Part shown: one piece after another, positions 1-9,825 of the stretch
Numbering within the stretch: position 1 is the first letter of the stretch
Layout of the letters: each line of letters starts with the position of its first letter
Origin: Auanema rhodensis
Lineage: Eukaryota > Nematoda > Chromadorea > Rhabditida > Rhabditidae
Direction of reading: 5' to 3'
Assembly (NCBI GenBank): GCA_964057225.1
Contig: OZ059898.1
Location: forward strand, 17,027,267-17,091,266
Length of the DNA: 64,000 bases
Position numbers and translations under genes: made by a program
The notes under the pieces: model-generated
Told to the model about the DNA's origin: nothing
Databases searched by the model: none
Seen by the model: only the letters and a program-made list of their open reading frames with translations

Positions 1-8
1 AGGAATCT

Positions 9-74
9 AAAAACATCTACTTTTTGCTAAATTATTTTGAAGTTTTTCGAAAAAATTTTTGTCAAAATGTTTTT
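9..74. other. Phased A/T tracts, predicted curved DNA (present in every monomer)
   Basis: The tracts AAAAA, TTTTT, AAATTATT, AAATTTTT-like, AAAAAATTTTT and AAAA are centred near monomer positions 10, 22, 31, 42, 54 and 64, a spacing of about 10-12 bp. Tracts in phase with the helix are known to bend DNA, and bending is common in heterochromatic satellites. That this segment is bent is an inference. Coordinates are for the first monomer; the pattern repeats every 351 bp. Confidence 0.55.
43..54. repeat. Perfect 12-bp palindrome TTTTTCGAAAAA (representative copy)
   Basis: The sequence equals its own reverse complement and lies inside the A/T-tract region (monomer 42-53). It is kept in nearly all copies. 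A two-base change breaks it near 45675 (TTTCTTAAA), and GAAATGTTTCG units (59666, 62122, 63526, 63877) or GAAATCTTTCG units (52297, 55456) alter its left arm. Confidence 0.85.
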
Positions 75-81
75 GGAAGCA

Positions 82-109
82 ATGTTGAGTGTACATGGAA
101 ACTCAACAT
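82..109. repeat. Hairpin 1: 9-bp arms ATGTTGAGT/ACTCAACAT, 10-nt loop (representative copy)
   Basis: The arms are perfect reverse complements around the loop GTACATGGAA (monomer 81-108). In B-type units G83 becomes T, which mismatches C106. In D' units the first loop base changes (A90), and in C units the loop has T97; both leave the arms intact. A shorter competing pairing, AGTGTA with TACACT just downstream, overlaps it. Whether it forms as DNA cruciform or RNA is unknown. Confidence 0.8.
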
Positions 110-192
110 ACACTAATGCATCATTTTTCAAACGATCATAACTAATTTTTGTATTAAGCGTTTCTCAATGTAGTATAGTGCATTCGATGCGG

Positions 193-243
193 ATTTTTAA
201 GCTGCGTCGATCTGTGTTATCAGATTTGCGCTAGCTTAAAAAT
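193..243. repeat. Extended 51-bp imperfect dyad (representative intact copy)
   Basis: The left arm is ATTTTTAAGCT, GCG, tcg, ATCTG; the loop is tgttat; the right arm is CAGAT, ttg, CGC, one bulged T, AGCTTAAAAAT. That is 11+3+5 paired bases with a 3x3 internal loop and one bulge (monomer 192-242). A further GTGCATT/AATGCAC pair lies just outside. This copy has G200 and G222, so all 19 pairs are intact. A-type units lose the 200:234 pair (A200). B-type units lose the 211:222 pair (A222). Early C units lose 213:220 (G220), and Bt units alter 203:230 (T230). Confidence 0.8.
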
Positions 244-260
244 GCACCGAGATATGAACT

Positions 261-282
261 GATATAAGTTCACACTTATATC
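261..282. repeat. Hairpin 2: 9-bp arms GATATAAGT/ACTTATATC, 4-nt loop (representative copy)
   Basis: The arms are perfect reverse complements around the loop TCAC (monomer 260-281). B units carry G261 (GGTATAAGT), which leaves a G:T pair. C units at 60017 and 62473 replace AC with TT at 273-274 and disrupt two pairs next to the loop. The 20005 unit has T261 (CTGTTATAAG). The short loop makes this the most compact hairpin in the monomer. Confidence 0.8.
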
Positions 283-2809
283 CTCGATTTTCACCCTGAA
301 GAATTATTTTTTTCGTTGAATAACATTGTCCATCGTCTTTGCCTTGAAAAAAGAAATCTAAAAACATCTACTTTTTGCTAAATTATTCTGAAATTTTTCG
401 AAAAAATTTTTGTCAAAATGTTTTTGGAAGCAATGTTGAGTGTACATGGAAACTCAACATACACTAATGCATCATTTTTCAAACGATCATAACTAATTTT
501 TGTATTAAGCGTTTCTCAATGTAGTATAGTGCATTCGATGCGGATTTTCAAGCTGCGTCGATCTGTGTTATCAGATTTTCGCTAGCTTAAAAATGCACCG
601 AGATATCAACTGATATAAGTTCACACTTATATCCTCGATTTTCACCCTGAAGAATTAATTTTTTCGTTGAATAACATTGTCCATCGTCTTTGCCTTGAAA
701 AAAGGAATCTAAAAACATCTACTTTTTGCTAAATTATTCTGAAATTTTTCGAAAAAATTTTTGTCAAAATGTTTTTGGAAGCAATGTTGAGTGTACATGG
801 AAACTCAACATACACTAATGCATCATTTTTCAAACGATCATAACTAATTTTTGTATTAAGCGTTTCTCAATGTAGTATAGTGCATTCGATGCGGATTTTT
901 AAGCTGCGTCGATCTGTGTTATCAGATTTGCGCTAGCTTAAAAATGCACCGAGATATGAACTGATATAAGTTCACACTTATATCCTCGATTTTCACCCTG
1001 AAGAATTATTTTTTTCGTTGAATAACATTGTCCATCGTCTTTGCCTTGAAAAAAGAAATCTAAAAACATCTACTTTTTGCTAAATTATTCTGAAATTTTT
1101 CGAAAAAATTTTTGTCAAAATGTTTTTGGAAGCAATGTTGAGTGTACATGGAAACTCAACATACACTAATGCATCATTTTTCAAACGATCATAACTAATT
1201 TTTGTATTAAGCGTTTCTCAATGTAGTACAGTGCATTCGATGCCGATTTTCAAGCTGCGTCGATCTGTGTTATCAGATTTTCGCTAGCTTAAAAATGCAC
1301 CGAGATATCAACTGATATAAGTTCACACTTATATCCTCGATTTTCACCCTGAAGAATTAATTTTTTCGTTGAATAACATTGTCCATCGTCTTTGCCTTGA
1401 AAAAAGGAATCTAAAAACATCTACTTTTTGCTAAATTATTCTGAAATTTTTCGAAAAAATTTTTGTCAAAATGTTTTTGGAAGCAATGTTGAGTGTACAT
1501 GGAAACTCAACATACACTAATGCATCATTTTTCAAACGATCATAACTAATTTTTGTATTAAGCGTTTCTCAATGTAGTATAGTGCATTCGATGCGGATTT
1601 TTAAGCTGCGTCGATCTGTGTTATCAGATTTGCGCTAGCTTAAAAATGCACCGAGATATGAACTGATATAAGTTCACACTTATATCCTCGATTTTCACCC
1701 TGAAGAATTATTTTTTTCGTTGAATAACATTGTCCATCGTCTTTGCCTTGAAAAAAGAAATCTAAAAACATCTATTTTTTGCTAAATTATTCTGAAATTT
1801 TTCGAAAAAATTTTTGTCAAAATGTTTTTGGAAGCAATGTTGAGTGTACATGGAAACTCAACATACACTAATGCATCATTTTTCAAACGATCATAACTAA
1901 TTTTTGTATTAAGCGTTTCTCAATGTAGTACAGTGCATTCGATGCCGATTTTCAAGCTGCGTCGATCTGTGTTATCAGATTTTCGCTAGCTTAAAAATGC
2001 ACCGAGATATCAACTGATATAAGTTCACACTTATATCCTCGATTTTCACCCTGAAGAATTATTTTTTTCGTTGAATAACATTGTCCATCGTCTTTGCCTT
2101 GAAAAAAGAAATCTAAAAACATCTACTTTTTGCTAAATTATTCTGAAATTTTTCGAAAAAATTTTTGTCAAAATGTTTTTGGAAGCAATGTTGAGTGTAC
2201 ATGGAAACTCAACATACACTAATGCATCATTTTTCAAACGATCATAACTAATTTTTGTATTAAGCGTTTCTCAATGTAGTACAGTGCATTCGATGCCGAT
2301 TTTCAAGCTGCGTCGATCTGTGTTATCAGATTTTCGCTAGCTTAAAAATGCACCGAGATATCAACTGATATAAGTTCACACTTATATCCTCGATTTTCAC
2401 CCTGAAGAATTAATTTTTTCGTTGAATAACTTTGTCCATCGTCTTTGCCTTGAAAAAAGGAATCTAAAAACATCTACTTTTTGCTAAATTATTCTGAAGT
2501 TTTTCGAAAAAATTTTTGTCAAAATGTTTTTGGAAGCAATGTTGAGTGTACATGGAAACTCAACATACACTAATGCATCATTTTTCAAACGATCATAACT
2601 AATTTTTGTATTAAGCGTTTCTCAATGTAGTATAGTGCATTCGATGCGGATTTTTAAGCTGCGTCGATCTGTGTTATCAGATTTGCGCTAGCTGAAAAAT
2701 GCACCGAGATATCAACTGATATAAGTTCACACTTATATCCTCGATTTTCACCCTGAAGAAATAATTTTTTCGTTGAATAACATTGTCCATCGTCTTTGCC
2801 TTGAAAAAA

Positions 2810-3158
2810 GGAATCTAAAAACATCTACTTTTGCTAAATTATTTTGAAGTTTTTCGAAAAAATTTTGTCAAAATGTTTTTGGAAGCAATGTTGAGTGTAC
2901 ATGGAAACTCAACATACACTAATGCATCATTTTTCAAACGATCATAACTAATTTTTGTATTAAGCGTTTCTCAATGTAGTATAGTGCATTCGATGCGGAT
3001 TTTCAAGCTGCGTCGATCTGTGTTATCAGATTTGCGCTAGCTTAAAAATGCACCGAGATATCAACTGATATAAGTTCACACTTATATCCTCGATTTTCAC
3101 CCTGAAGAATTATTTTTTTCGTTGAATAACATTGTCCATCGTCTTTGCCTTGAAAAAA
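2810..3158. repeat. 349-bp monomer with two single-T deletions (copy 1)
   Basis: The T5 run after CATCTAC (monomer 20-24) and the T5 run before GTCAAAATG (55-59) are each one base short. The same pair of deletions recurs 1753 bp downstream in the unit at 4563. They are therefore inherited by duplication and are unlikely to be independent sequencing errors. Confidence 0.93.
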
Positions 3159-4562
3159 GAAATCTAAAAACATCTACTTTTTGCTAAATTATTTTGAAGT
3201 TTTTCGAAAAAATTTTTGTCACAATGTTTTTGGAAGCAATGTTGAGTGTACATGGAAACTCAACATACACTAATGCATCATTTTTCAAACGATCATAACT
3301 AATTTTTGTATTAAGCGTTTCTCAATGTAGTATAGTGCATTCGATGCGGATTTTTAAACTGCGTCGATCTGTGTTATCAGATTTGCGCTAGCTTAAAAAT
3401 GCACCGAGATATCAACTGATATAAGTTCACACTTATATCCTCGATTTTCACCCTGAAGAATTATTATTTTCGTTGAATAACATTGTCCATCGTCTTTGCC
3501 TTGAAAAAAGGAATCTAAAAACATCTACTTTTTGCTAAATTATTTTGAAGTTTTTCGAAAAAATTTTTGTCAAAATGTTTTTGGAAGCAATGTTGAGTGT
3601 ACATGGAAACTCAACATACACTAATGCATCATTTTTCAAACGATCATAACTAATTTTTGTATTAAGCGTTTCTCAATGTAGTATAGTGCATTCGATGCGG
3701 ATTTTTAAGCTGCGTCGATCTGTGTTATCAGATTTGCGCTAGCTTAAAAATGCACCGAGATATCAACTGATATAAGTTCACACTTATATCCTCGATTTTC
3801 ACCCTGAAGAAATAATTTTTTCGTTGAATAACATTGTCCATCGTCTTTGCCTTGAAAAAAGAAATCTAAAAACATCTACTTTTTGCTAAATTATTCTGAA
3901 ATTTTTCGAAAAAATTTTTGTCAAAATGTTTTTGGAAGCAATGTTGAGTGTACATGGAAACTCAACATACACTAATGCATCATTTTTCAAACGATCATAA
4001 CTAATTTTTGTATTAAGCGTTTCTCAATGTAGTACAGTGCATTCGATGCCGATTTTCAAGCTGCGTCGATCTGTGTTATCAGATTTTCGCTAGCTTAAAA
4101 ATGCACCGAGATATCAACTGATATAAGTTCACACTTATATCCTCGATTTTCACCCTGAAGAATTAATTTTTTCGTTGAATAACTTTGTCCATCGTCTTTG
4201 CCTTGAAAAAAGGAATCTAAAAACATCTACTTTTTGCTAAATTATTCTGAAGTTTTTCGAAAAAATTTTTGTCAAAATGTTTTTGGAAGCAATGTTGAGT
4301 GTACATGGAAACTCAACATACACTAATGCATCATTTTTCAAACGATCATAACTAATTTTTGTATTAAGCGTTTCTCAATGTAGTATAGTGCATTCGATGC
4401 GGATTTTTAAGCTGCGTCGATCTGTGTTATCAGATTTGCGCTAGCTTAAAAATGCACCGAGATATCAACTGATATAAGTTCACACTTATATCCTCGATTT
4501 TCACCCTGAAGAAATAATTTTTTCGTTGAATAACATTGTCCATCGTCTTTGCCTTGAAAAAA

Positions 4563-4911
4563 GGAATCTAAAAACATCTACTTTTGCTAAATTATTTTGA
4601 AGTTTTTCGAAAAAATTTTGTCAAAATGTTTTTGGAAGCAATGTTGAGTGTACATGGAAACTCAACATACACTAATGCATCATTTTTCAAACGATCATAA
4701 CTAATTTTTGTATTAAGCGTTTCTCAATGTAGTATAGTGCATTCGATGCGGATTTTCAAGCTGCGTCGATCTGTGTTATCAGATTTGCGCTAGCTTAAAA
4801 ATGCACCGAGATATCAACTGATATAAGTTCACACTTATATCCTCGATTTTCACCCTGAAGAATTATTTTTTTCGTTGAATAACATTGTCCATCGTCTTTG
4901 CCTTGAAAAAA
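4563..4911. repeat. 349-bp monomer with two single-T deletions (copy 2)
   Basis: This is the partner of the 349-bp unit at 2810, with the same two homopolymer deletions. It marks the third position of the second 1753-bp pentamer. Confidence 0.93.
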
Positions 4912-5613
4912 GAAATCTAAAAACATCTACTTTTTGCTAAATTATTTTGAAGTTTTTCGAAAAAATTTTTGTCAAAATGTTTTTGGAAGCAATGTTGAGT
5001 GTACATGGAAACTCAACATACACTAATGCATCATTTTTCAAACGATCATAACTAATTTTTGTATTAAGCGTTTCTCAATGTAGTATAGTGCATTCGATGC
5101 GGATTTTTAAACTGCGTCGATCTGTGTTATCAGATTTGCGCTAGCTTAAAAATGCACCGAGATATCAACTGATATAAGTTCACACTTATATCCTCGATTT
5201 TCACCCTGAAGAATTATTATTTTCGTTGAATAACATTGTCCATCGTCTTTGCCTTGAAAAAAGGAATCTAAAAACATCTACTTTTTGCTAAATTATTTTG
5301 AAGTTTTTCGAAAAAATTTTTGTCAAAATGTTTTTGGAAGCAATGTTGAGTGTACATGGAAACTCAACATACACTAATGCATCATTTTTCAAACGATCAT
5401 AACTAATTTTTGTATTAAGCGTTTCTCAATGTAGTATAGTGCATTCGATGCGGATTTTCAAGCTGCGTCGATCTGTGTTATCAGATTTGCGCTAGCTTAA
5501 AAATGCACCGAGATATCAACTGATATAAGTTCACACTTATATCCTCGATTTTCACCCTGAAGAAATAATTTTTTCGTTGAATAACATTGTCCATCGTCTT
5601 TGCCTTGAAAAAA

Positions 5614-6666
5614 GGAATCTAAAAACATCTACTTTCTGCTAAATTATTTTGAAATTTTTCGAAAAAATTTTTGTCAAAATGTTTTTGGAAGCAATGTTGA
5701 GTGTACATGGAAACTCAACATACACTAATGCATCATTTTTCAAACGATCATAACTAATTTTTGTATTAAGCGTTTCTCAATGTAGTATAGTGCATTCGAT
5801 GCGGATTTTCAAGCTGCGTCGATCTGTGTTATCAGATTTGCGCTAGCTTAAAAATGCACCGAGATATCAACTGATATAAGTTCACACTTATACCCTCGAT
5901 TTTCACCCTGAAGAAATAATTTTTTCGTTGAATAACACTGTCCATCGTCTTTGCCTTGAAAAAAGGAATCTAAAAACATCTACTTTTTGCTAAATTATTT
6001 TGAAGTTTTTCGAAAAAATTTTTGTCAAAATGTTTTTGGAAGCAATGTTGAGTGTACATGGAAACTCAACATACACTAATGCATCATTTTTCAAACGATC
6101 ATAACTAATTTTTGTATTAAGCGTTTCTCAATGTAGTATAGTGCATTCGATGCGGATTTTTAAGCTGCGTCGATCTGTGTTATCAGATTTGGGCTAGCTT
6201 AAAAATGCACCGAGATATCAACTGATATAAGTTCACACTTATATCCTCGATTTTCACCCTGAAGAATTAATTTTTTCGTTGAATAACATTGTCCATCGTC
6301 TTTGCCTTGAAAAAAGGAATCTAAAAACATCTACTTTTTGCTAAATTATTTTGAAGTTTTTCGAAAAAATTTTTGTCAAAATGTTTTTGGAAGCAATGTT
6401 GAGTGTACATGGAAACTCAACATACACTAATGCATCATTTTTCAAACGATCATAACTAATTTTTGTATTAAGCGTTTCTCAATGTAGTATAGTGCATTCG
6501 ATGCGGATTTTCAAGCTGCGTCGATCTGTGTTATCAGATTTGCGCTAGCTTAAAAATGCACCGAGATATCAACTGATATAAGTTCACACTTATATCCTCG
6601 ATTTTCACCCTGAAGAATTAATTTTTTTGTTGAATAACATTGTCCATCGTCTTTGCCTTAAGAAAA
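5614..6666. repeat. Three monomers without clear HOR order
   Basis: Units starting at 5614, 5965 and 6316 are of the left-edge type (TTTGAAAT or TTTGAAGT, G200, G222, GATATCAACT) and do not belong to a block I can find duplicated nearby. They carry private changes such as CTTTCTGC near 5635, TACCCTCG near 5892, AACACTG near 5937 and GGGCTAG near 6191. They separate the pentameric domain from the first C-containing block. Confidence 0.75.
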
Positions 6667-9600
6667 GGAATTTGAAAACATCTACTTTTTGCTAAATTAT
6701 TTTGAAATTTTTCGAAAAAATTTTTGTCAAAATGTTTTTGGAAGCAATGTTGAGTGTACATGGAAACTCAACATACACTAATGCATCATTTTTCAAACGA
6801 TCATAACAAATTTTTGTATTAAGCGTTTCTCAATGTAGTATAGTGCATTCGATGCGGATTTTTAAGCTGCGTCGATCTGTGTTATGAGATTTGCGCTAGC
6901 TTAAAAATGCACCGAGATATCAACTGATATAAGTTCACACTTATATCCTCGATTTTCACCCTGAAGAATTAATTTTTTCGTTGAATAACATTGTCCATCG
7001 TCTTTGCTTTGAAAAAAGGAATCTAAAAACTTCTATTTTTTGCTAAATTATTTTGAAATTTTTCGAAAAAATTTTTGTCAAAATGTTTTTGGAAGCAATG
7101 TTGAGTGTACATGTAAACTCAACATACACTAATGCACCATTTTTCAAACAATCATAACTAATTTTTGTATTAAGCGTTTTTCAATGTAGTATAGTGCATT
7201 TGATGCGGATTTTTAAGCTGCGTCGATCTGTGTTATGAGATTTGCGCTAGCTTAAAAATGCACCGAGATATCAACTGATATAAGTTCACACTTATATCCT
7301 CGATTTTCACCCTGAAGAAATAATTTTTTCGTTGAATAACATTGTCCATCGTCTTTGCCTTGAAAAACGGAATCTAAAAACATCTACTTTTTGCTAAATT
7401 ATTCTGAAATTTTTCGAAAAAATTTTTGTCAAAATGTTTTTGGAAGCAATGTTGAGTGTACATGGAAACTCAACATACACTAATGCATCATTTTTCAAAC
7501 GATCATAACTAATTTTTGTATTAAGCGTTTCTCAATGTAGTATAGTGCATTCGATGCGGATTTTTAAGCTGCGTCGATCTGTGTTATCAGATTTGCGCTA
7601 GCTTAAAAATGCACCGAGATATCAACTGATATAAGTTCACACTTATATCCTCGATTTTCACCCTGAAGAATTATTTTTTTCGTTGAATAACATTGTCCAT
7701 CGTCTTTGCCTTGAAAAAAGGAATCTAAAAACATCTACTTTTTGCTAAATTATTCTGAAATTTTTCGAAAAAATTTTTGTCAAAATGTTTTTGGAAGCAA
7801 TTTTGAGTGTACATGGAAACTCAACATACACTAATGCATCATTTTTCAAACGATCATAACTAATTTTTGTATTAAGCGTTTCTCAATGTAGTATAGTGCA
7901 TTTGATGCGGATTTTTAAGCTGCGTCGATCTGTGTTATCAAATTTGCGCTAGCTTAAAAATGCACCGAGATATCAACTGGTATAAGTTCACACTTATATC
8001 CTCGATTTTCACCCTGAAGAAATAATTTTTTCGTTGAATAACATTGTCCATCGTCTTTGCCTTGAAAAAAGGAATCTAAAAACATCTACTTTTTGCTAAA
8101 TTATTCTGAAATTTTTCGAAAAAATTTTTGTCAAAATGTTTTTGGAAGCAATGTTGAGTGTACATGGAAACTCAACATACACTAATGCATCATTTTTCAA
8201 ACGATCATAACTAATTTTTGTATTAAGCGTTTCTCAATGTAGTATAGTGCATTCGATGCGGATTTTTAAACTGCGTCGATCTGTGTTATCAGATTTGCGC
8301 TAGCTTAAAAATGCACCGAGATATCAACTGATATAAGTTCACACTTATATCCTCGATTTTCACCCTGAAGAATTATTTTTTTCGTTGAATAACATTGTCC
8401 ATCGTCTTTGCCTTGAAAAAAGGAATCTAAAAACATCTACTTTTTGCTAAATTATTCTGAAATTTTTCGAAAAAATTTTTGTCAAAATGTTTTTGGAAGC
8501 AATTTTGAGTGTACATGGAAACTCAACATACACTAATGCATCATTTTTCAAACGATCATAACTAATTTTTGTATTAAGCGTTTCTCAATGTAGTATAGTG
8601 CATTTGATGCGGATTTTTAAGCTGCGTCGATCTGTGTTATCAAATTTGCGCTAGCTTAAAAATGCACCGAGATATCAACTGGTATAAGTTCACACTTATA
8701 TCCTCGATTTTCACCCTGAAGAAATAATTTTTTCGTTGAATAACATTGTCCATCGTCTTTGCCTTGAAAAAAGGAATCTAAAAACATCTACTTTTTGCTA
8801 AATTATTCTGAAATTTTTCGAAAAAATTTTTGTCAAAATGTTTTTGGAAGCAATGTTGAGTGTACATGGAAACTCAACATACACTAATGCATCATTTTTC
8901 AAACGATCATAACTAATTTTTGTATTAAGCGTTTATCAATGTAGTATAGTGCATTCGATGCGGATTTTTAAACTGCGTCGATCTGTGTTATCAGATTTGC
9001 GCTAGCTTAAAAATGCACCGAGATATGAACTGATATAAGTTCACACTTATATCCTCGATTTTCACCCTGAAGAATTATTTTTTTCGTTGAATAACATTGT
9101 CCATCGTCTTTGCCTTGAAAAAAGGAATTTGAAAACATCTACTTTTTGCTAAATTATTTTGAAATTTTTCGAAAAAATTTTTGTCAAAATGTTTTTGGAA
9201 GCAATGTTGAGTGTACATGGAAACTCAACATACACTAATGCATCATTTTTCAAACGATCATAACAAATTTTTGTATTAAGCGTTTCTCAATGTAGTATAG
9301 TGCATTCGATGCGGATTTTTAAGCTGCGTCGATCTGTGTTATGAGATTTGCGCTAGCTTAAAAATGCACCGAGATATCAACTGATATAAGTTCACACTTA
9401 TATCCTCGATTTTCACCCTGAAGAATTAATTTTTTCGTTGAATAACATTGTCCATCGTCTTTGCTTTGAAAAAAGGAATCTAAAAACTTCTATTTTTTGC
9501 TAAATTATTTTGAAATTTTTCGAAAAAATTTTTGTCAAAATGTTTTTGGAAGCAATGTTGAGTGTACATGTAAACTCAACATACACTAATGCACCATTTT

Positions 9601-9825
9601 TCAAACAATCATAACTAATTTTTGTATTAAGCGTTTTTCAATGTAGTATAGTGCATTTGATGCGGATTTTTAAGCTGCGTCGATCTGTGTTATGAGATTT
9701 GCGCTAGCTTAAAAATGCACCGAGATATCAACTGATATAAGTTCACACTTATATCCTCGATTTTCACCCTGAAGAATTCTTTTTTTCGTTGAATAACATT
9801 GTCCATCGTCTTTGCCTTGAAAAAA
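6667..9825. repeat. First C-containing block with a 2457-bp (7-mer) duplication
   Basis: A distinctive unit (GGAATTTGAAAAC, CATAACAAAT, CTTTGCTTT) followed by a C-type unit occurs at 6667/7018 and again at 9124/9475, an offset of 2457, or seven monomers. Between them lie D (7369), B (7720), Ac (8071), B (8422) and Ag (8773), so the interior is itself a B/A dimer repeat. The C units here have GTTATGAGATTTG (G220), unlike C units from 21058 onward, which have TCAAAT (A222). The 9475 copy ends in GAATTCTTTTTTT and lacks the usual terminal C351. Confidence 0.87.

Larger units (their letters stand above)
2..352. repeat. Reference monomer (first complete 351-bp unit)
   Basis: This copy sets the coordinate system used in other entries: monomer position p is window position p+1 here. 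In order it holds A/T tracts (8-73), palindrome TTTTTCGAAAAA (42-53), hairpin 1 (81-108), a conserved AT-rich stretch (about 133-157), the 51-bp dyad (192-242), hairpin 2 (260-281), a run of seven T (306-312) and a low-variation tail (313-351). It carries G200 and G222, so the 51-bp dyad is intact, and GATATG at 250-255, so it lacks the GATATC palindrome. It keeps the TTTGAAGT variant at about 33-41, seen mainly in the left 7 kb. The phase is arbitrary, as no natural monomer boundary is known. Confidence 0.95.
1..2107. repeat. Dimeric HOR domain, 702-bp period, three copies
   Basis: Two monomer types alternate. One type (starts 2, 704, 1406) has GGAATCT, GCGGATTTTTAAG, TCAGATTTGCG, GATATGAACT and seven T near 306-312. 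The other (353, 1055, 1757) has GAAATCT, ATTTTCAAG, TCAGATTTTCG and GATATCAACT. Copies 1055 and 1757 add ACAGTGC and GATGCCG, absent from 353. The last copy, 1757, has switched to the seven-T form near 306-312, like its partner. Both types carry G200 and G222, a combination rare in the middle of the window, so this edge differs from the A/B families that dominate further right. Confidence 0.9.
2108..5613. repeat. Pentameric HOR, 1753 bp, two tandem copies
   Basis: The five monomers starting at 2108, 2459, 2810, 3159 and 3510 recur in the same order at 3861, 4212, 4563, 4912 and 5263, an offset of 1753 (four units of 351 plus one of 349). Shared rare marks are the ACAGTGC/GATGCCG/ATAACTTTG unit (2108, 3861), the double T-deletion unit (2810, 4563) and the GAATTATTATTTT unit with A200 (3159, 4912). 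I saw only a few differences, including GCTGAAAAATG at about 2690, GTCACAATG at about 3220 and TTTTTAAG versus TTTTCAAG in the fifth unit. This is a recent tandem duplication of a 1.75-kb block. Confidence 0.92.

Noticed and set aside
261-282. Hairpin 2 as a transcription terminator
   Set aside because: The stem is AT-rich and not directly followed by a T run, the context is eukaryotic satellite, and there is no gene to terminate.
311-328. CENP-B box-like motif (TTTCGTTGAATAAC)
   Set aside because: The left half TTCGTTG and a central A match the CENP-B box, but the required CGGG half is absent in all copies, and such half matches are expected by chance in a 351-bp unit.
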